64,000 nucleotides of DNA from Pseudomonas sp. Gutcm_11s (GTDB lineage: Bacteria > Pseudomonadota > Gammaproteobacteria > Pseudomonadales > Pseudomonadaceae), in assembly GCF_028649395.1 (NCBI RefSeq), contig NZ_JAQSUW010000014.1, positions 247,131-311,130 on the forward strand, in the 5' to 3' direction. The position numbers and the translations under genes are program-made. Below, in pieces: positions 49,268 through 57,528 of the stretch (its first letter is position 1; each line of letters opens with the position of its first letter). Under the pieces are notes generated by a model. The model worked only from the letters and a program-made list of their open reading frames with translations. It was not told the origin of the DNA and did not search any database.

Positions 49268-51317
49268 TGCCGGCCTCCCGACGCGCCGCATCGAGGCGCT
49301 CCAGGCGCTGCCGGGTGTCCGGCTGCTCCAGCAGTTCGCGGGCGGGCAGGGCGTAGCGCCGGCGCCAGTTCGGGTGGATGGCGCCGGGGCCAGGCAGGTT
49401 GGGTTGCTCGACCTGGCCGGTGGCATCCTCCAGTGGCAGCAACACCAGCGGCGCCGGCGTGCTGCCGAGGTAGTCGATGCAGGCCGTCAGCTGCTCGTCC
49501 GGGCTGCCGGCGCTGTTCTGCCGGCCGTGCTCGGCCAGGGCCTGGCGCAGGGCCGCGGTCTCGCGCTGGCGTTCGGCGCGGTCGTCCTGCTCGCGTTCTG
49601 CCTGGCTGTGGCCGGCCCGCAGGCGCCAGTCGATATCGCGCCCGGCGAACCAGCCACCCAGGCTCGGCAGGTCATGGGTGGTGCTGGTGGCCAGGGCATC
49701 GCGCGGCCAGTGCTGCGGCGCGATGAAGCGGCCATCCTGCTGCTCGAACAGCAGCACGCGCATGCCGAGGATGTTGCGCCGCGCCAGTTCTTCGCGCAGG
49801 CCCGTGGGTACGGTGCCGAGGTCTTCGCCGATGACCAGCGCGCGGTGGCGGTGCGACTCCAGGGCCAGCAGGCGCAGCAGGTCCTGCAGCGGATAGCGCA
49901 GGTAGGCGCCGTCCTGGGCGTCGCCACCGCGCGGAATGACCCACAGGCGCTGCAAACCCATCACATGGTCGATGCGGATGCCGCCGGCGTGCGCCAGGTT
50001 GGCCTGGAGCATCTCGATGAAGGCGCGGTAACCGTGGCGACGCAGCCCTTCGGGCGAGAAGGCGGCCACGCCCCAGTTCTGCCCGCTGCGGTTGAGGATG
50101 TCCGGTGGCGCGCCGACGGTAACGTCGCTCAGCAGCTCGCCCTGGCGCGTCCAGGCCTGGCTGCCGGCCGGGTCGGCGCCCACCGCCAGGTCGGCGATCA
50201 GGCCGATGCCCATGCCAGAGCCGCCGGCCACTGTCTGCGCGCTTTCCAGGCCATGGGCGATCAGCCACTGGCCGAAGGCATGCAGGCCGACCTCGTCGGC
50301 GTAGTCGCTGGCGAACGAGCGCACCGCCGGCCCGTGTGGATCACGCAGCGCCTGCGGCCACTGGCGCCAGTCGCCGGATTCGCCGCAACGCAGCATGTGG
50401 CCGTGCAGCGCTTCGAAGCGGCAGTGCTGCAGCAGGGCGTCGCCGCCGGCATCGCAGAAGGCGACGAAGTCGCCGAGCAGGGCGCCATCGAGCAGGCGGA
50501 AGTCGCGGTAGAGCTGGCTGAGCAGGCGCTGACGGGCCTCGCTCACTGCCGGCCAGTCGATCAGTTCCTGGCGCTCCAGGCGCGCCATTTCGTCCTGCAG
50601 GCCGCAGGTGGCGATGGCACTGGCAACCGCCTCGCTGCCCAGCAGCTGGCCCGGCGCCGCATGCAGCACATTGAAGAACAGTCGACTGGACGGCGAATAC
50701 GGGCTGTAGTGGTTGTGCGCCGCACCGAACATGGCGTGCACCGGGCTGATCGCCAGCGCGTCGGCACCCAGGTTGGCCGCGTGACGTGCCAGGTCCTCCA
50801 GGGCGCGGGTGTCGCCGAGGCCGCCGTCGCCGTGGCGGCGCAGGCCATACAGCTGTGCGCTCAGGCCCCAGGCGCGGGGTTTGCCGCACAGCTCCTGCAC
50901 GCTGCGGCAGGCGGCCGGAGTCACTGCCAGGGTCAGCTGCGAGGCGCCGATCTCCAGCCGGTAATAGCCGGGATGTTCGGGCGAGGGGAGGCTGGCCTGC
51001 TCGTCCAGGCGGCCGCTGAAGACCTGGCCGTCTTCGCGCGTCAGGTTGTAGGCGGCATGCGCTTCCCGGCCGCCCAGCCGCAGGTTGTCGCCCAGCTCGA
51101 GGGTCAGCAACGGCGGTACCAGTGCGGCCAGCTCACGCTGCTGCAGTTCCTCCAGGCTGTCGCGGATCTGCTGCTCGCTCTGCGCCGAATGGCCGAGCGA
51201 CTCCAGCAGGCGCCGCTGCGCCTCTGGCGAAACTCGCTGCGCATGGCCATTGGCATCCACCCAGTCGATGCCGATGCCCGCGGCGTTGGCCAGCTCGGCC
51301 AGCAGGGCATCGCTCAT
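49260..51317 (-). CDS. malQ: 4-alpha-glucanotransferase (amylomaltase) MalQ
   Basis: The 685-residue GH77 enzyme has IRIDHVMGLQRLWVIPRG (nucleophile Asp), IGEDLGTVP (acid/base Glu) and STTHDLPSL (third Asp). An N-terminal extension of about 150 residues is typical of bacterial long-form MalQ. It disproportionates maltodextrins, rebuilding longer chains for GlgP and TreY. The start overlaps the treZ stop by four bases (ATGA). Confidence 0.94.
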   Translation of the reverse strand: MSDALLAELANAAGIGIDWVDANGHAQRVSPEAQRRLLESLGHSAQSEQQIRDSLEELQQRELAALVPPLLTLELGDNLRLGGREAHAAYNLTREDGQVFSGRLDEQASLPSPEHPGYYRLEIGASQLTLAVTPAACRSVQELCGKPRAWGLSAQLYGLRRHGDGGLGDTRALEDLARHAANLGADALAISPVHAMFGAAHNHYSPYSPSSRLFFNVLHAAPGQLLGSEAVASAIATCGLQDEMARLERQELIDWPAVSEARQRLLSQLYRDFRLLDGALLGDFVAFCDAGGDALLQHCRFEALHGHMLRCGESGDWRQWPQALRDPHGPAVRSFASDYADEVGLHAFGQWLIAHGLESAQTVAGGSGMGIGLIADLAVGADPAGSQAWTRQGELLSDVTVGAPPDILNRSGQNWGVAAFSPEGLRRHGYRAFIEMLQANLAHAGGIRIDHVMGLQRLWVIPRGGDAQDGAYLRYPLQDLLRLLALESHRHRALVIGEDLGTVPTGLREELARRNILGMRVLLFEQQDGRFIAPQHWPRDALATSTTHDLPSLGGWFAGRDIDWRLRAGHSQAEREQDDRAERQRETAALRQALAEHGRQNSAGSPDEQLTACIDYLGSTPAPLVLLPLEDATGQVEQPNLPGPGAIHPNWRRRYALPARELLEQPDTRQRLERLDAARREAGNG

Positions 51318-53065
51318 GGCGTCACCTCCAGCGTGGCCAGGGCGCTGCGCGCGGGGAGCAGGCCGCGTCGGTACTCCTCGTCGTTGATCCGGTAGGCGCA
51401 CAGCGGCTCGGCGGCCTGGGAGCGGGCGCCGGTCTCTATCGCGGTGTCGCCCAGGTTGATATCGATGCGCAGCAACTGGCCATTGCCTAGGCGCCAGCTG
51501 GCGGTCAGTGCGCCATAGGCCAGCACCTCCACGCCGATCGAGCGGGCGCCAGGCAGCCCCGGAACCACGTGGATCTGGCGCAGGCGCAACAGGCGCCGGT
51601 GGAAGCTCAGCCACTCGCGCTGGCGTGGCTGGGCGACCGGGTCCAGGTCGGGCCGCGAGCGCTCGAAGCTGGAGATGGCATTGGGATCGGGGATGCGCTG
51701 CAGCTGCGCCGGGTCGGCGAAGCGCGAGAACTCGGCGAACTCGCCACGGCGCCCGTCGCGTACGGCCTGGGCGAGCTCGTTCTGGTAGTCGGTGAAGAAC
51801 AGGAACGGCTGGATCGAGCCCCATTCCTGGCCCATGAACAGCAACGGCACCATGGGCGAGAGAATCTGCAGCACGCTGGCGGCCTTGAGCGCGTCCTCGT
51901 CGGCCATGGCGGCCAGGCGCTCGCCGAAGGCGCGGTTGCCGACCTGGTCGTGGTTCTGCAGGAACTGCACGAAGGCGCTTGGCGGCAGATCGCCGCTCGG
52001 CTCACCACGTGGCTGGCCGTGGCGATTGGCCTGGCCCTGGTAGACGAAGCCCTGGGCCAGGCAGGTGGCGAGCTGGGCGGTGGGGTCGCTGGCGAAGTCG
52101 GCGTAGTAGCCCTCGCGCTCGCCGGTCAGCAGCACGTGCAGGGCGTTGTGGCCGTCGTCGTTCCACTGCGCATCGAAGCCGCGGCGCAGCAGTTCGGCGC
52201 GGTTGTGCTCGTTCTCCAGCACCAGGTGCACGTGGCGGCCGGGCTCGACGGCGGCGCGCACGCGCTCGGACAGCTCGACCAGAAAACCGTCGTCATCGAT
52301 GGCATGCACCGCGTCCAGGCGCAGGCCATCGACGCGATAGTCCTGCAGCCACATCAGTGCGTTCTCGATGAAGAAGTCGCGCACCTCGGGGCGGCGGAAG
52401 TCGATAGCGGCGCCCCAGGGCGTCTGCCGGTCCTCGCGGAAGAAGGCGCTGGCGTACTGGCCGAGGTAGTTGCCTTCGGGGCCGAAGTGGTTGTAGACCA
52501 CGTCGATGAACACCATCAGGCCCTGGCCGTGGGCGCTGTCGATCAGGTGTTTGAGGTCCTCGGGGCTGCCGTAGCTGCCGGCCGGGGCGAACGGCAGCAC
52601 GCCGTCGTAGCCCCAGTTGCGCCGGCCGGGAAACTCGCCCAGCGGCATCAGTTCGATGGCGGTGATGCCCAGCTGGGCCAGGTGTGGCAACAGCGTTTCG
52701 ACGCCCTGGAAGCCGCCACACAGGCCGGCATGCAGCTCGTAGAGCACGGTCTGGTGCCAGGGCCGCCCCTGCCAGTTCGGGTAGCGCCAGGCATAGGCCT
52801 GGTGCTCGACTACCCGGCTGAAGCCATGCACGTCGCCAAACTGGCGGCGCGATGCCGGGTCCGGCACGCGCAGGCGGCCGTCGATCAGATAGCGGTAGGC
52901 GCTGTCGGCCGGGCACGCCAGATCCAGTTCGAACCAGCCTTCGGCCTGTGCCTGCATGGCGTACAGCGAGCCATCCTGGGCCTCCAGCTGCACCTCGCGA
53001 CTGTCGGGAGCCCACAGGCGAAAACGCGTGCGCTCCTGCAGGCGCTGGGCGCCGTGGCGATACAT
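51314..53065 (-). CDS. treZ: Maltooligosyltrehalose trehalohydrolase TreZ
   Basis: The 583-residue GH13 enzyme starts at 53065, coupled to glgA by TGATG. It has an N-terminal beta domain (FRLWAPDSREVQLE), then the barrel with VVYNHFGPEGNY, DGLRLDAVHAI (nucleophile), LENEHN (acid) and FLQNHDQVGNRA (third Asp). It releases trehalose from maltooligosyltrehalose made by TreY. Trehalose is a compatible solute and desiccation protectant in pseudomonads. Confidence 0.94.
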   Translation of the reverse strand: MYRHGAQRLQERTRFRLWAPDSREVQLEAQDGSLYAMQAQAEGWFELDLACPADSAYRYLIDGRLRVPDPASRRQFGDVHGFSRVVEHQAYAWRYPNWQGRPWHQTVLYELHAGLCGGFQGVETLLPHLAQLGITAIELMPLGEFPGRRNWGYDGVLPFAPAGSYGSPEDLKHLIDSAHGQGLMVFIDVVYNHFGPEGNYLGQYASAFFREDRQTPWGAAIDFRRPEVRDFFIENALMWLQDYRVDGLRLDAVHAIDDDGFLVELSERVRAAVEPGRHVHLVLENEHNRAELLRRGFDAQWNDDGHNALHVLLTGEREGYYADFASDPTAQLATCLAQGFVYQGQANRHGQPRGEPSGDLPPSAFVQFLQNHDQVGNRAFGERLAAMADEDALKAASVLQILSPMVPLLFMGQEWGSIQPFLFFTDYQNELAQAVRDGRRGEFAEFSRFADPAQLQRIPDPNAISSFERSRPDLDPVAQPRQREWLSFHRRLLRLRQIHVVPGLPGARSIGVEVLAYGALTASWRLGNGQLLRIDINLGDTAIETGARSQAAEPLCAYRINDEEYRRGLLPARSALATLEVTP

Positions 53066-54606
53066 CACAGCGGGTCCGCCGCCATCGCCTGGGTGGCGCC
53101 CAGCAGTTGCTGGTAGAGGCGATCGTAGGGTTCCACCGAATCCTGCCAGCACAGCGGCGCGGCCATGGCGCGGCAGCGCATGGCGTCGAGCAGCTCCGGG
53201 TGGCGGTAGACGTTCAGCGCGCGCTGCACGGCCTCCAGGTAGCTCTGCAGGGTCGGCTCACGGAACAGGAAGCCGGTGACGCCATCCTCGATGGTGTCGG
53301 CCAGGCCGCCGGTGCGGCGGGCGATGGGCAGCGAGCCGAAACGCTGGGCGTACATCTGGCTGAGGCCGCAGGGCTCAAAGCGCGAGGGCATGAGCAGGAA
53401 GTCGCTGGCGGCGAAGATGCGCCGCGCGTCCGTCTCGTTGAAGCCGATGTGCACGCCGATGCGCCCCGGATGGCGGCGGCCTAGGTCGGCCATGGCGGCT
53501 TCCAGGTCCGGTTCGCCGCGGCCGATCACCACCAGGCGGCCGCCCTGGGCGACGATCTCCTCGGCCACGGCGCTGGTCAGGTCGATGCCTTTCTGCTGGA
53601 CCAGGCGCGATACCACGGCGAACAGCGGGCCATCGTCGGCGTCCAGGCCGAACATGCGCTCGACGTACTCGGCGTTGGCGTGCTTGCCTTGCCACTGGCG
53701 GATGCCGAAGCCCTGCACCAGGTGCGTGTCGCTGCGCGGCTCCCAGCTCTCGTCGATGCCGTTGATGATGCCGCTGAGCTGGCCTGCATCGACCTTGGCG
53801 CGCAGCATGCCGTCCAGGCCGCAGCCGAAGTCCGGCGTGGTGATTTCCTCGGCGTAGGTATGGCTCACCGTGGTCACGTGGCTGGCGTAGACGATGCCGG
53901 CCTTGAGGAACGACAGCTTGCCGTAGAACTCCATGCCGTCGCTGTCGCAGGCCTCGGCGGGGATGCCCAGCTCGGCATTGCTCGGCATCTCGCACAGCCC
54001 CTGATAGGCCAGGTTATGGATGGTCAGCACGGTCGGGCTGGCCACCTGGCGCCAGGCCATGTAGGCCGGGGCCAGGGCTGCCGGCCAGTCGTTGGCGTGG
54101 ACCAGCTCCGGGCACCAGCGGATGCAGGCAGTGCCGCTGGCGATTTCGGCGGCGGCCAGGCCCAGGCGGGCGAAGCGGATGTGGTTGTCCGGCCAGTCCC
54201 GGCCCTGGGTGTCGCCATAGGGCGTGCCGTCGCGCTCGTATAGCTCGGAGTTGATCAGGACATAGACGATCAGGCCGTCGGCCAGGTCCATACGCCCGAT
54301 CTTGCAGGGCGGCAGGGCGGCCAGGCCGCCGACCTCGCCGACGATACGGATCTGCTGGCCGCTTTCGAGTACCTGGCGATAACCGGGAATCAGCACGCGC
54401 ACGTCGTGGTAAGCCTGCAATGCCCGCGGCAGCGCTGCCGACACGTCCCCCAGACCACCCACCTTCACCAGGTCGGCGAACTCGGAGCTGACGAAGAGAA
54501 TGCGCTTCTTCTGTTCACGCAGGCTCTCGACATGCAGGTGCGGTTGCTGCGGTGCTTGGTTCATGGCGTGTGAGTCGATTCGTGCGGTCAGTGCGGCATT
54601 GCCCAT
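53065..54606 (-). CDS. glgA: Glycogen (starch) synthase GlgA, GT5 family
   Basis: The 513-residue protein starts at 54606 behind GGGAGAA, and a second ATG at 54564 is possible. The first ~28 residues are a variable extension before ILFVSSEFADLVKVGGLGDV, which holds the conserved KxGGL nucleotide-sugar motif. SRFEPCGLSQMYAQRFGSLP near the C-terminus is the second conserved block. It elongates alpha-1,4-glucan from ADP- or UDP-glucose. glgC is not in the window. It is the first gene of the glgA-treZ-malQ-treY-DUF2934-glgX operon. Confidence 0.93.
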   Translation of the reverse strand: MGNAALTARIDSHAMNQAPQQPHLHVESLREQKKRILFVSSEFADLVKVGGLGDVSAALPRALQAYHDVRVLIPGYRQVLESGQQIRIVGEVGGLAALPPCKIGRMDLADGLIVYVLINSELYERDGTPYGDTQGRDWPDNHIRFARLGLAAAEIASGTACIRWCPELVHANDWPAALAPAYMAWRQVASPTVLTIHNLAYQGLCEMPSNAELGIPAEACDSDGMEFYGKLSFLKAGIVYASHVTTVSHTYAEEITTPDFGCGLDGMLRAKVDAGQLSGIINGIDESWEPRSDTHLVQGFGIRQWQGKHANAEYVERMFGLDADDGPLFAVVSRLVQQKGIDLTSAVAEEIVAQGGRLVVIGRGEPDLEAAMADLGRRHPGRIGVHIGFNETDARRIFAASDFLLMPSRFEPCGLSQMYAQRFGSLPIARRTGGLADTIEDGVTGFLFREPTLQSYLEAVQRALNVYRHPELLDAMRCRAMAAPLCWQDSVEPYDRLYQQLLGATQAMAADPL

Positions 54607-54886
54607 GTCGTTCTCCCTGTGAGGTGACGCGGCACCGGGTTTGCCGCTGGGCATGGGGCGGCGAGCAAGGCGAAGTGGCCACGTCGGCGCCAATCGCCGA
54701 CTGGCGTCGTCTGCTGCGGAAACCGACAACCCCATACTCTTTCCCTGACTGACGTGCTTTGCGGAAAGTTTCGACTTTTTTGGCGGTTGGATCGGGGCAC
54801 GCCACGTAGCGGGAAACTTGAACTTTGCAGGCGCCGGAACCTCCCCTTAGGGCAAGAGCAGAGCCCATTGCAGAGAGGTCGAGCAG
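54607..54886. other. Divergent promoter region glgA / cinA
   Basis: This 280-base gap has no credible gene. GGGAAACTTGAACTTTG near 54811-54827 on the plus strand resembles the GAAC -35 elements elsewhere in this region and is about 65 bases ahead of cinA. On the minus strand a comparable CGAAACTTTCC lies near 54762. No terminator was seen. Confidence 0.35.
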
Positions 54887-55369
54887 ATGCAGAGCGTCGA
54901 ACAGGTCGTGCACTTTCTGGCGAAGTACCACCTGACCCTGAGCACCGCCGAGTCCTGCACCGGCGGCCTGATGGCTTCGCTGATGGCGGAGATTCCCGGC
55001 AGCGGCGAGGTGCTCGACAGCGGCTTCGTGGTCTATTCGCCGGAAGCCAAGCAGCTGTGCCTGGGCGTCAACCAGCTGACCATCGAGCGCTTCGGCCTGA
55101 CCAGCGAGGAGGTGGCGCGGGAAATGGCCCTCGGTGCGCTGAAGATGGGCCATGCCGAAATCGCCCTGGCCAACACCGGCCTGGCGCAGGCCGACGGCCC
55201 CATGGACGGAGTGCAGTGCTTCGCCTGCGCCATGCGCATCAACGACCACGAGGGTGTGGTCAGCGAGACGCTCAAGTTCGAGGGTGAGCGCAACGAGGTG
55301 CGCTATGCGGCGGCGCGCTATGCGCTGCTGCAGCTGCCTTACTACTACGAGCGCCTGCGCGCGCTCTAG
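54887..55369 (+). CDS. CinA C-terminal-type nicotinamide-nucleotide amidohydrolase (PncC-like)
   Basis: The 160-residue protein is a stand-alone CinA C-terminal domain with STAESCTGGLMASLMAEIPG, including the catalytic Ser region. The SGFVVYSPEAKQLCLGV and LANTGLAQADGP segments follow. PncC enzymes deamidate nicotinamide mononucleotide to nicotinate mononucleotide in pyridine salvage. The GAGCAG ribosome-binding site is modest. It ends four bases from the convergent MscS gene. It may be a paralogue of a housekeeping pncC elsewhere, which cannot be checked here. Confidence 0.85.
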   Translation: MQSVEQVVHFLAKYHLTLSTAESCTGGLMASLMAEIPGSGEVLDSGFVVYSPEAKQLCLGVNQLTIERFGLTSEEVAREMALGALKMGHAEIALANTGLAQADGPMDGVQCFACAMRINDHEGVVSETLKFEGERNEVRYAAARYALLQLPYYYERLRAL

Positions 55370-55378
55370 AGCTCTAGA
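55365..55378. other. Perfect 14-bp palindrome containing both convergent stop codons
   Basis: TCTAGAGCTCTAGA is its own reverse complement. It contains the TAG stop of the CinA-type gene on the plus strand and the TAG stop of the MscS gene on the minus strand. No T-tract follows, so a termination role is uncertain. Confidence 0.6.
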
Positions 55379-56498
55379 CCGGGGGCTGGCGTTCGGCCTC
55401 CACCACATTGCCCTCGGGCTGCTGATCCACCAGGTCGATGCCCGAGGCGCTGCCCACCGAGGCGCGCAGCTGCGGCAGGCAGCCGGGAAAGTGGGCACAG
55501 ATGAAGTTCACCAGGTTCTCGCGCAGGAAGCAGCGCAGGTCCCAGTTGCGCGAGGAGTCCAGCGAGCTGACCAGCACGCGCAGCTGCAGGGCGCGCTCGC
55601 CGGCGTCCACCACCTGCAGCACGCTGACGCGGCCGTCCCACAGGTGGCGGGCTTCGCCGCACAGGCGCTCGAGCTCCTTGCGCAGCGGCTCCAGCGGCGT
55701 CGAATAATCGACCCAGAACACTACCGCGCCGGTCAGCGACGAGGTGCGCCGAGTCCAGTTCTGGAACGGGTGCTCGATGAACCATTGCAGCGGCACCACC
55801 AGGCGGCGGTCGTCCCAGACGCGCACGACCACGTAGCTGCCGGTGATTTCCTCGATGCGCCCCCATTCGTTCTCGACAATCACCACGTCGTCCAGGCGGA
55901 TCGGCTGGGTCAGGGCGATCTGCAGGCCGGCGATCAGGTTGCCCAGCACCGGCTTGGCGGCGAAGCCCACGGCCAGCCCGGCGAGGCCGGCGGAGGCGAG
56001 CAGGCTGGTACCAAACTGGCGTGCGGCGGGGAAGGTCATGAGCATGCAGGCCGCACCGAAGATCACCACGAAGCCGCTGAGGGTGCGGACCAGCACGCGG
56101 GTCTGGGTATGGATGCGGCGGGCCTGCAGGTTGTCGACCACGTTCACCGGGTGGCGCGCGACGATGACCCGCTGGATCGCGTCGGCGACACGCAAGCCCA
56201 GCCAGGTGAAGGCGGCGATCATCGCCAGCGAGACCAGGCGCCTGGCGCCGTCGATCAGCATCAGCTCGTCTGGCGCGCTGCTCAGCACCATCTGCACGCC
56301 GAACAGCGGCACCAGCAGGCGCAGCGGGTCGCGGGCACGCTGCAGCATCTCGGCGGCGAAGGGCAGGGGCCGGGCGACGCGTACCAGCAGGCGCAGCGCC
56401 CAGTACATGATCAGGCTGGCGATCGTCGCGACCAGCAATGCCACCAGCAGGGTGCGGACTTCCGGCCAGGGCAACAGGTCGAGCCAGGCCTCGCTCAT
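55374..56498 (-). CDS. MscS-family small-conductance mechanosensitive channel
   Basis: The 374-residue protein has about four N-terminal membrane segments, then the pore helix and beta domain of MscS (LLASAGLAGLAVGFAAKPVLGNLIAG, in part; VVIVENEWGRIEEITGSYVVVRVWDDRRLVVP). These channels open on hypoosmotic shock to release solutes such as trehalose. The start at 56498 overlaps the upstream membrane protein stop (ATGA). Confidence 0.9.
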   Translation of the reverse strand: MSEAWLDLLPWPEVRTLLVALLVATIASLIMYWALRLLVRVARPLPFAAEMLQRARDPLRLLVPLFGVQMVLSSAPDELMLIDGARRLVSLAMIAAFTWLGLRVADAIQRVIVARHPVNVVDNLQARRIHTQTRVLVRTLSGFVVIFGAACMLMTFPAARQFGTSLLASAGLAGLAVGFAAKPVLGNLIAGLQIALTQPIRLDDVVIVENEWGRIEEITGSYVVVRVWDDRRLVVPLQWFIEHPFQNWTRRTSSLTGAVVFWVDYSTPLEPLRKELERLCGEARHLWDGRVSVLQVVDAGERALQLRVLVSSLDSSRNWDLRCFLRENLVNFICAHFPGCLPQLRASVGSASGIDLVDQQPEGNVVEAERQPPV

Positions 56499-56842
56499 GG
56501 CTTGTTCTCCGTGATCTGGGCGAGCAGGTGGTTGACCGGCAGCAGCATCACGCCCAAGGCCAGCCATAGCACCAGCCCTGGCAGCAGGTGCCAGCCGTCG
56601 ATGCCAGGCTCGATCAGCGCCCAGAGCCCGGCCAACAGGATCAGCAGGCTGTAGAACAGCACTGCCTCCGCACGGCGTAGCAGCAGTGGCACTCCGCCGA
56701 GCAGCAGGGCCAGGCCGGAGAACAGTGGCACCAGCGCCGGCTGCATCTGCGGATGGCGCAGGGCGACGGCGATTAAGGCAATGCCGCTGAGAGTCAGCAG
56801 CAGCCCGACGGCGCGTGCTAGCAGCAGGAGTCCACCCACCAT
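56495..56842 (-). CDS. Small integral membrane protein resembling the stand-alone N-terminal domain of membrane-bound PQQ glucose dehydrogenase
   Basis: With the ATG at 56842 the product is 115 residues with four to five hydrophobic helices. The LWALIEPGIDGWHLLPGLV stretch and the stacked leucine-rich helices resemble the membrane anchor at the N-terminus of membrane PQQ-dependent glucose dehydrogenase, here without the catalytic domain. A longer in-frame start at 56920 (141 residues) lacks a ribosome-binding site. The strong AAGGAGG nearby serves a different frame, listed separately. It is coupled to mscS by ATGA. Function is unknown. Confidence 0.6.
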   Translation of the reverse strand: MVGGLLLLARAVGLLLTLSGIALIAVALRHPQMQPALVPLFSGLALLLGGVPLLLRRAEAVLFYSLLILLAGLWALIEPGIDGWHLLPGLVLWLALGVMLLPVNHLLAQITENKP

Positions 56843-56844
56843 GC

Positions 56845-56892
56845 TCAGTGTCCCGGCCGCCCAGGCCGGTTGACGGTCCACGCTAGTGCCAT
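56845..56892 (-). CDS. Possible 15-residue leader peptide ahead of the membrane protein gene
   Basis: AAGGAGG (56901-56907) sits eight bases before an ATG at 56892. The frame encodes MALAWTVNRPGRPGH and stops two bases before the ATG at 56842. The frame differs from the downstream gene. It could be a coupling leader, or a sign that the larger gene has a frameshift and originally started here. Confidence 0.3.
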   Translation of the reverse strand: MALAWTVNRPGRPGH

Positions 56893-56923
56893 CGCAGGCG
56901 CCTCCTTCTGTCCGTGTCATGCA

Positions 56924-56952
56924 GATAGAAGGCCGGCGGCGGGCCTTAGTTC
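56924..56952 (-). promoter_or_regulatory. Candidate ECF-type promoter for the membrane protein/MscS operon
   Basis: On the minus strand, CTGAACTAAG is followed by TTCTATC. This reads as GAAC-N19-TCTAT, close to the AlgU pattern. It lies just upstream of the leader frame. Confidence 0.35.
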
Positions 56953-56981
56953 AGGCAAATGCCTTGGGCAATCGACGAGGC

Positions 56982-57008
56982 GAACTCGACGAGCGCTGCG
57001 GCAGTCAC
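56982..57008 (+). promoter_or_regulatory. Candidate ECF-type promoter for the hemerythrin gene
   Basis: GAACTC is followed at the expected distance by TCACTG, giving GAAC-N19-TCAC. This is the same spacing as at 29999-30037. It lies about 50 bases ahead of the hemerythrin ATG. Confidence 0.35.
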
Positions 57009-57057
57009 TGCTTAAGTCCGCTCACGGACCAATGACCGTACAAGCCTGGAGAACACC

Positions 57058-57528
57058 ATGAACGCCGTAGAGCTACTCAAGCAGGACCATCAATTGTTCC
57101 GTCAATTGCTGGAGAAACTGACCGCCACAACCGAGCGTGCGGTGAAGACCCGCCGCGACCTCATCGCACGGCTGCAACTGGAGCTGAGCGTGCACACCGA
57201 CATCGAGGAGACCATCTTCTATCCGGCCATCCAGAAGGCGGGCGGCAAGGAGGAGGCGGTGATGTTCGCCGAAGCCAAGGAGGAACACCGCACCGTGGAT
57301 GCGCTGGTGTTGCCGGACCTGTTCAAGACCGCGCCATCCTCGGTGGCCTTCTCCGGTCGCGCCAAGGTGCTCAAGGAACTGCTCGACCACCACCTGGAAG
57401 AGGAGGAGAGCGACATGTTCCCCAAAGCGTCCAAGCTGCTGGGCAAGCAGAAGCTGGAAGAGCTTGGTGCGCAGATGGAGGAGCGCCGGCGCAGCCTGAA
57501 GCAGACGCTCAGTCGCCAGGCAGCGTAG
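57058..57528 (+). CDS. Hemerythrin domain-containing protein
   Basis: The 156-residue soluble protein has the hemerythrin HHE-cation-binding pattern: H11 in LKQDHQLF, H46 and E50 in SVHTDIEETIFYP, H76 in KEEHRTVD, and HHLEEEE near 110-116. This predicts a di-iron centre that could bind oxygen, nitric oxide or iron, or act in redox stress. GGAGAA precedes the ATG. Its 3' end overlaps the convergent ybdK gene by 20 bases. Confidence 0.9.
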   Translation: MNAVELLKQDHQLFRQLLEKLTATTERAVKTRRDLIARLQLELSVHTDIEETIFYPAIQKAGGKEEAVMFAEAKEEHRTVDALVLPDLFKTAPSSVAFSGRAKVLKELLDHHLEEEESDMFPKASKLLGKQKLEELGAQMEERRRSLKQTLSRQAA

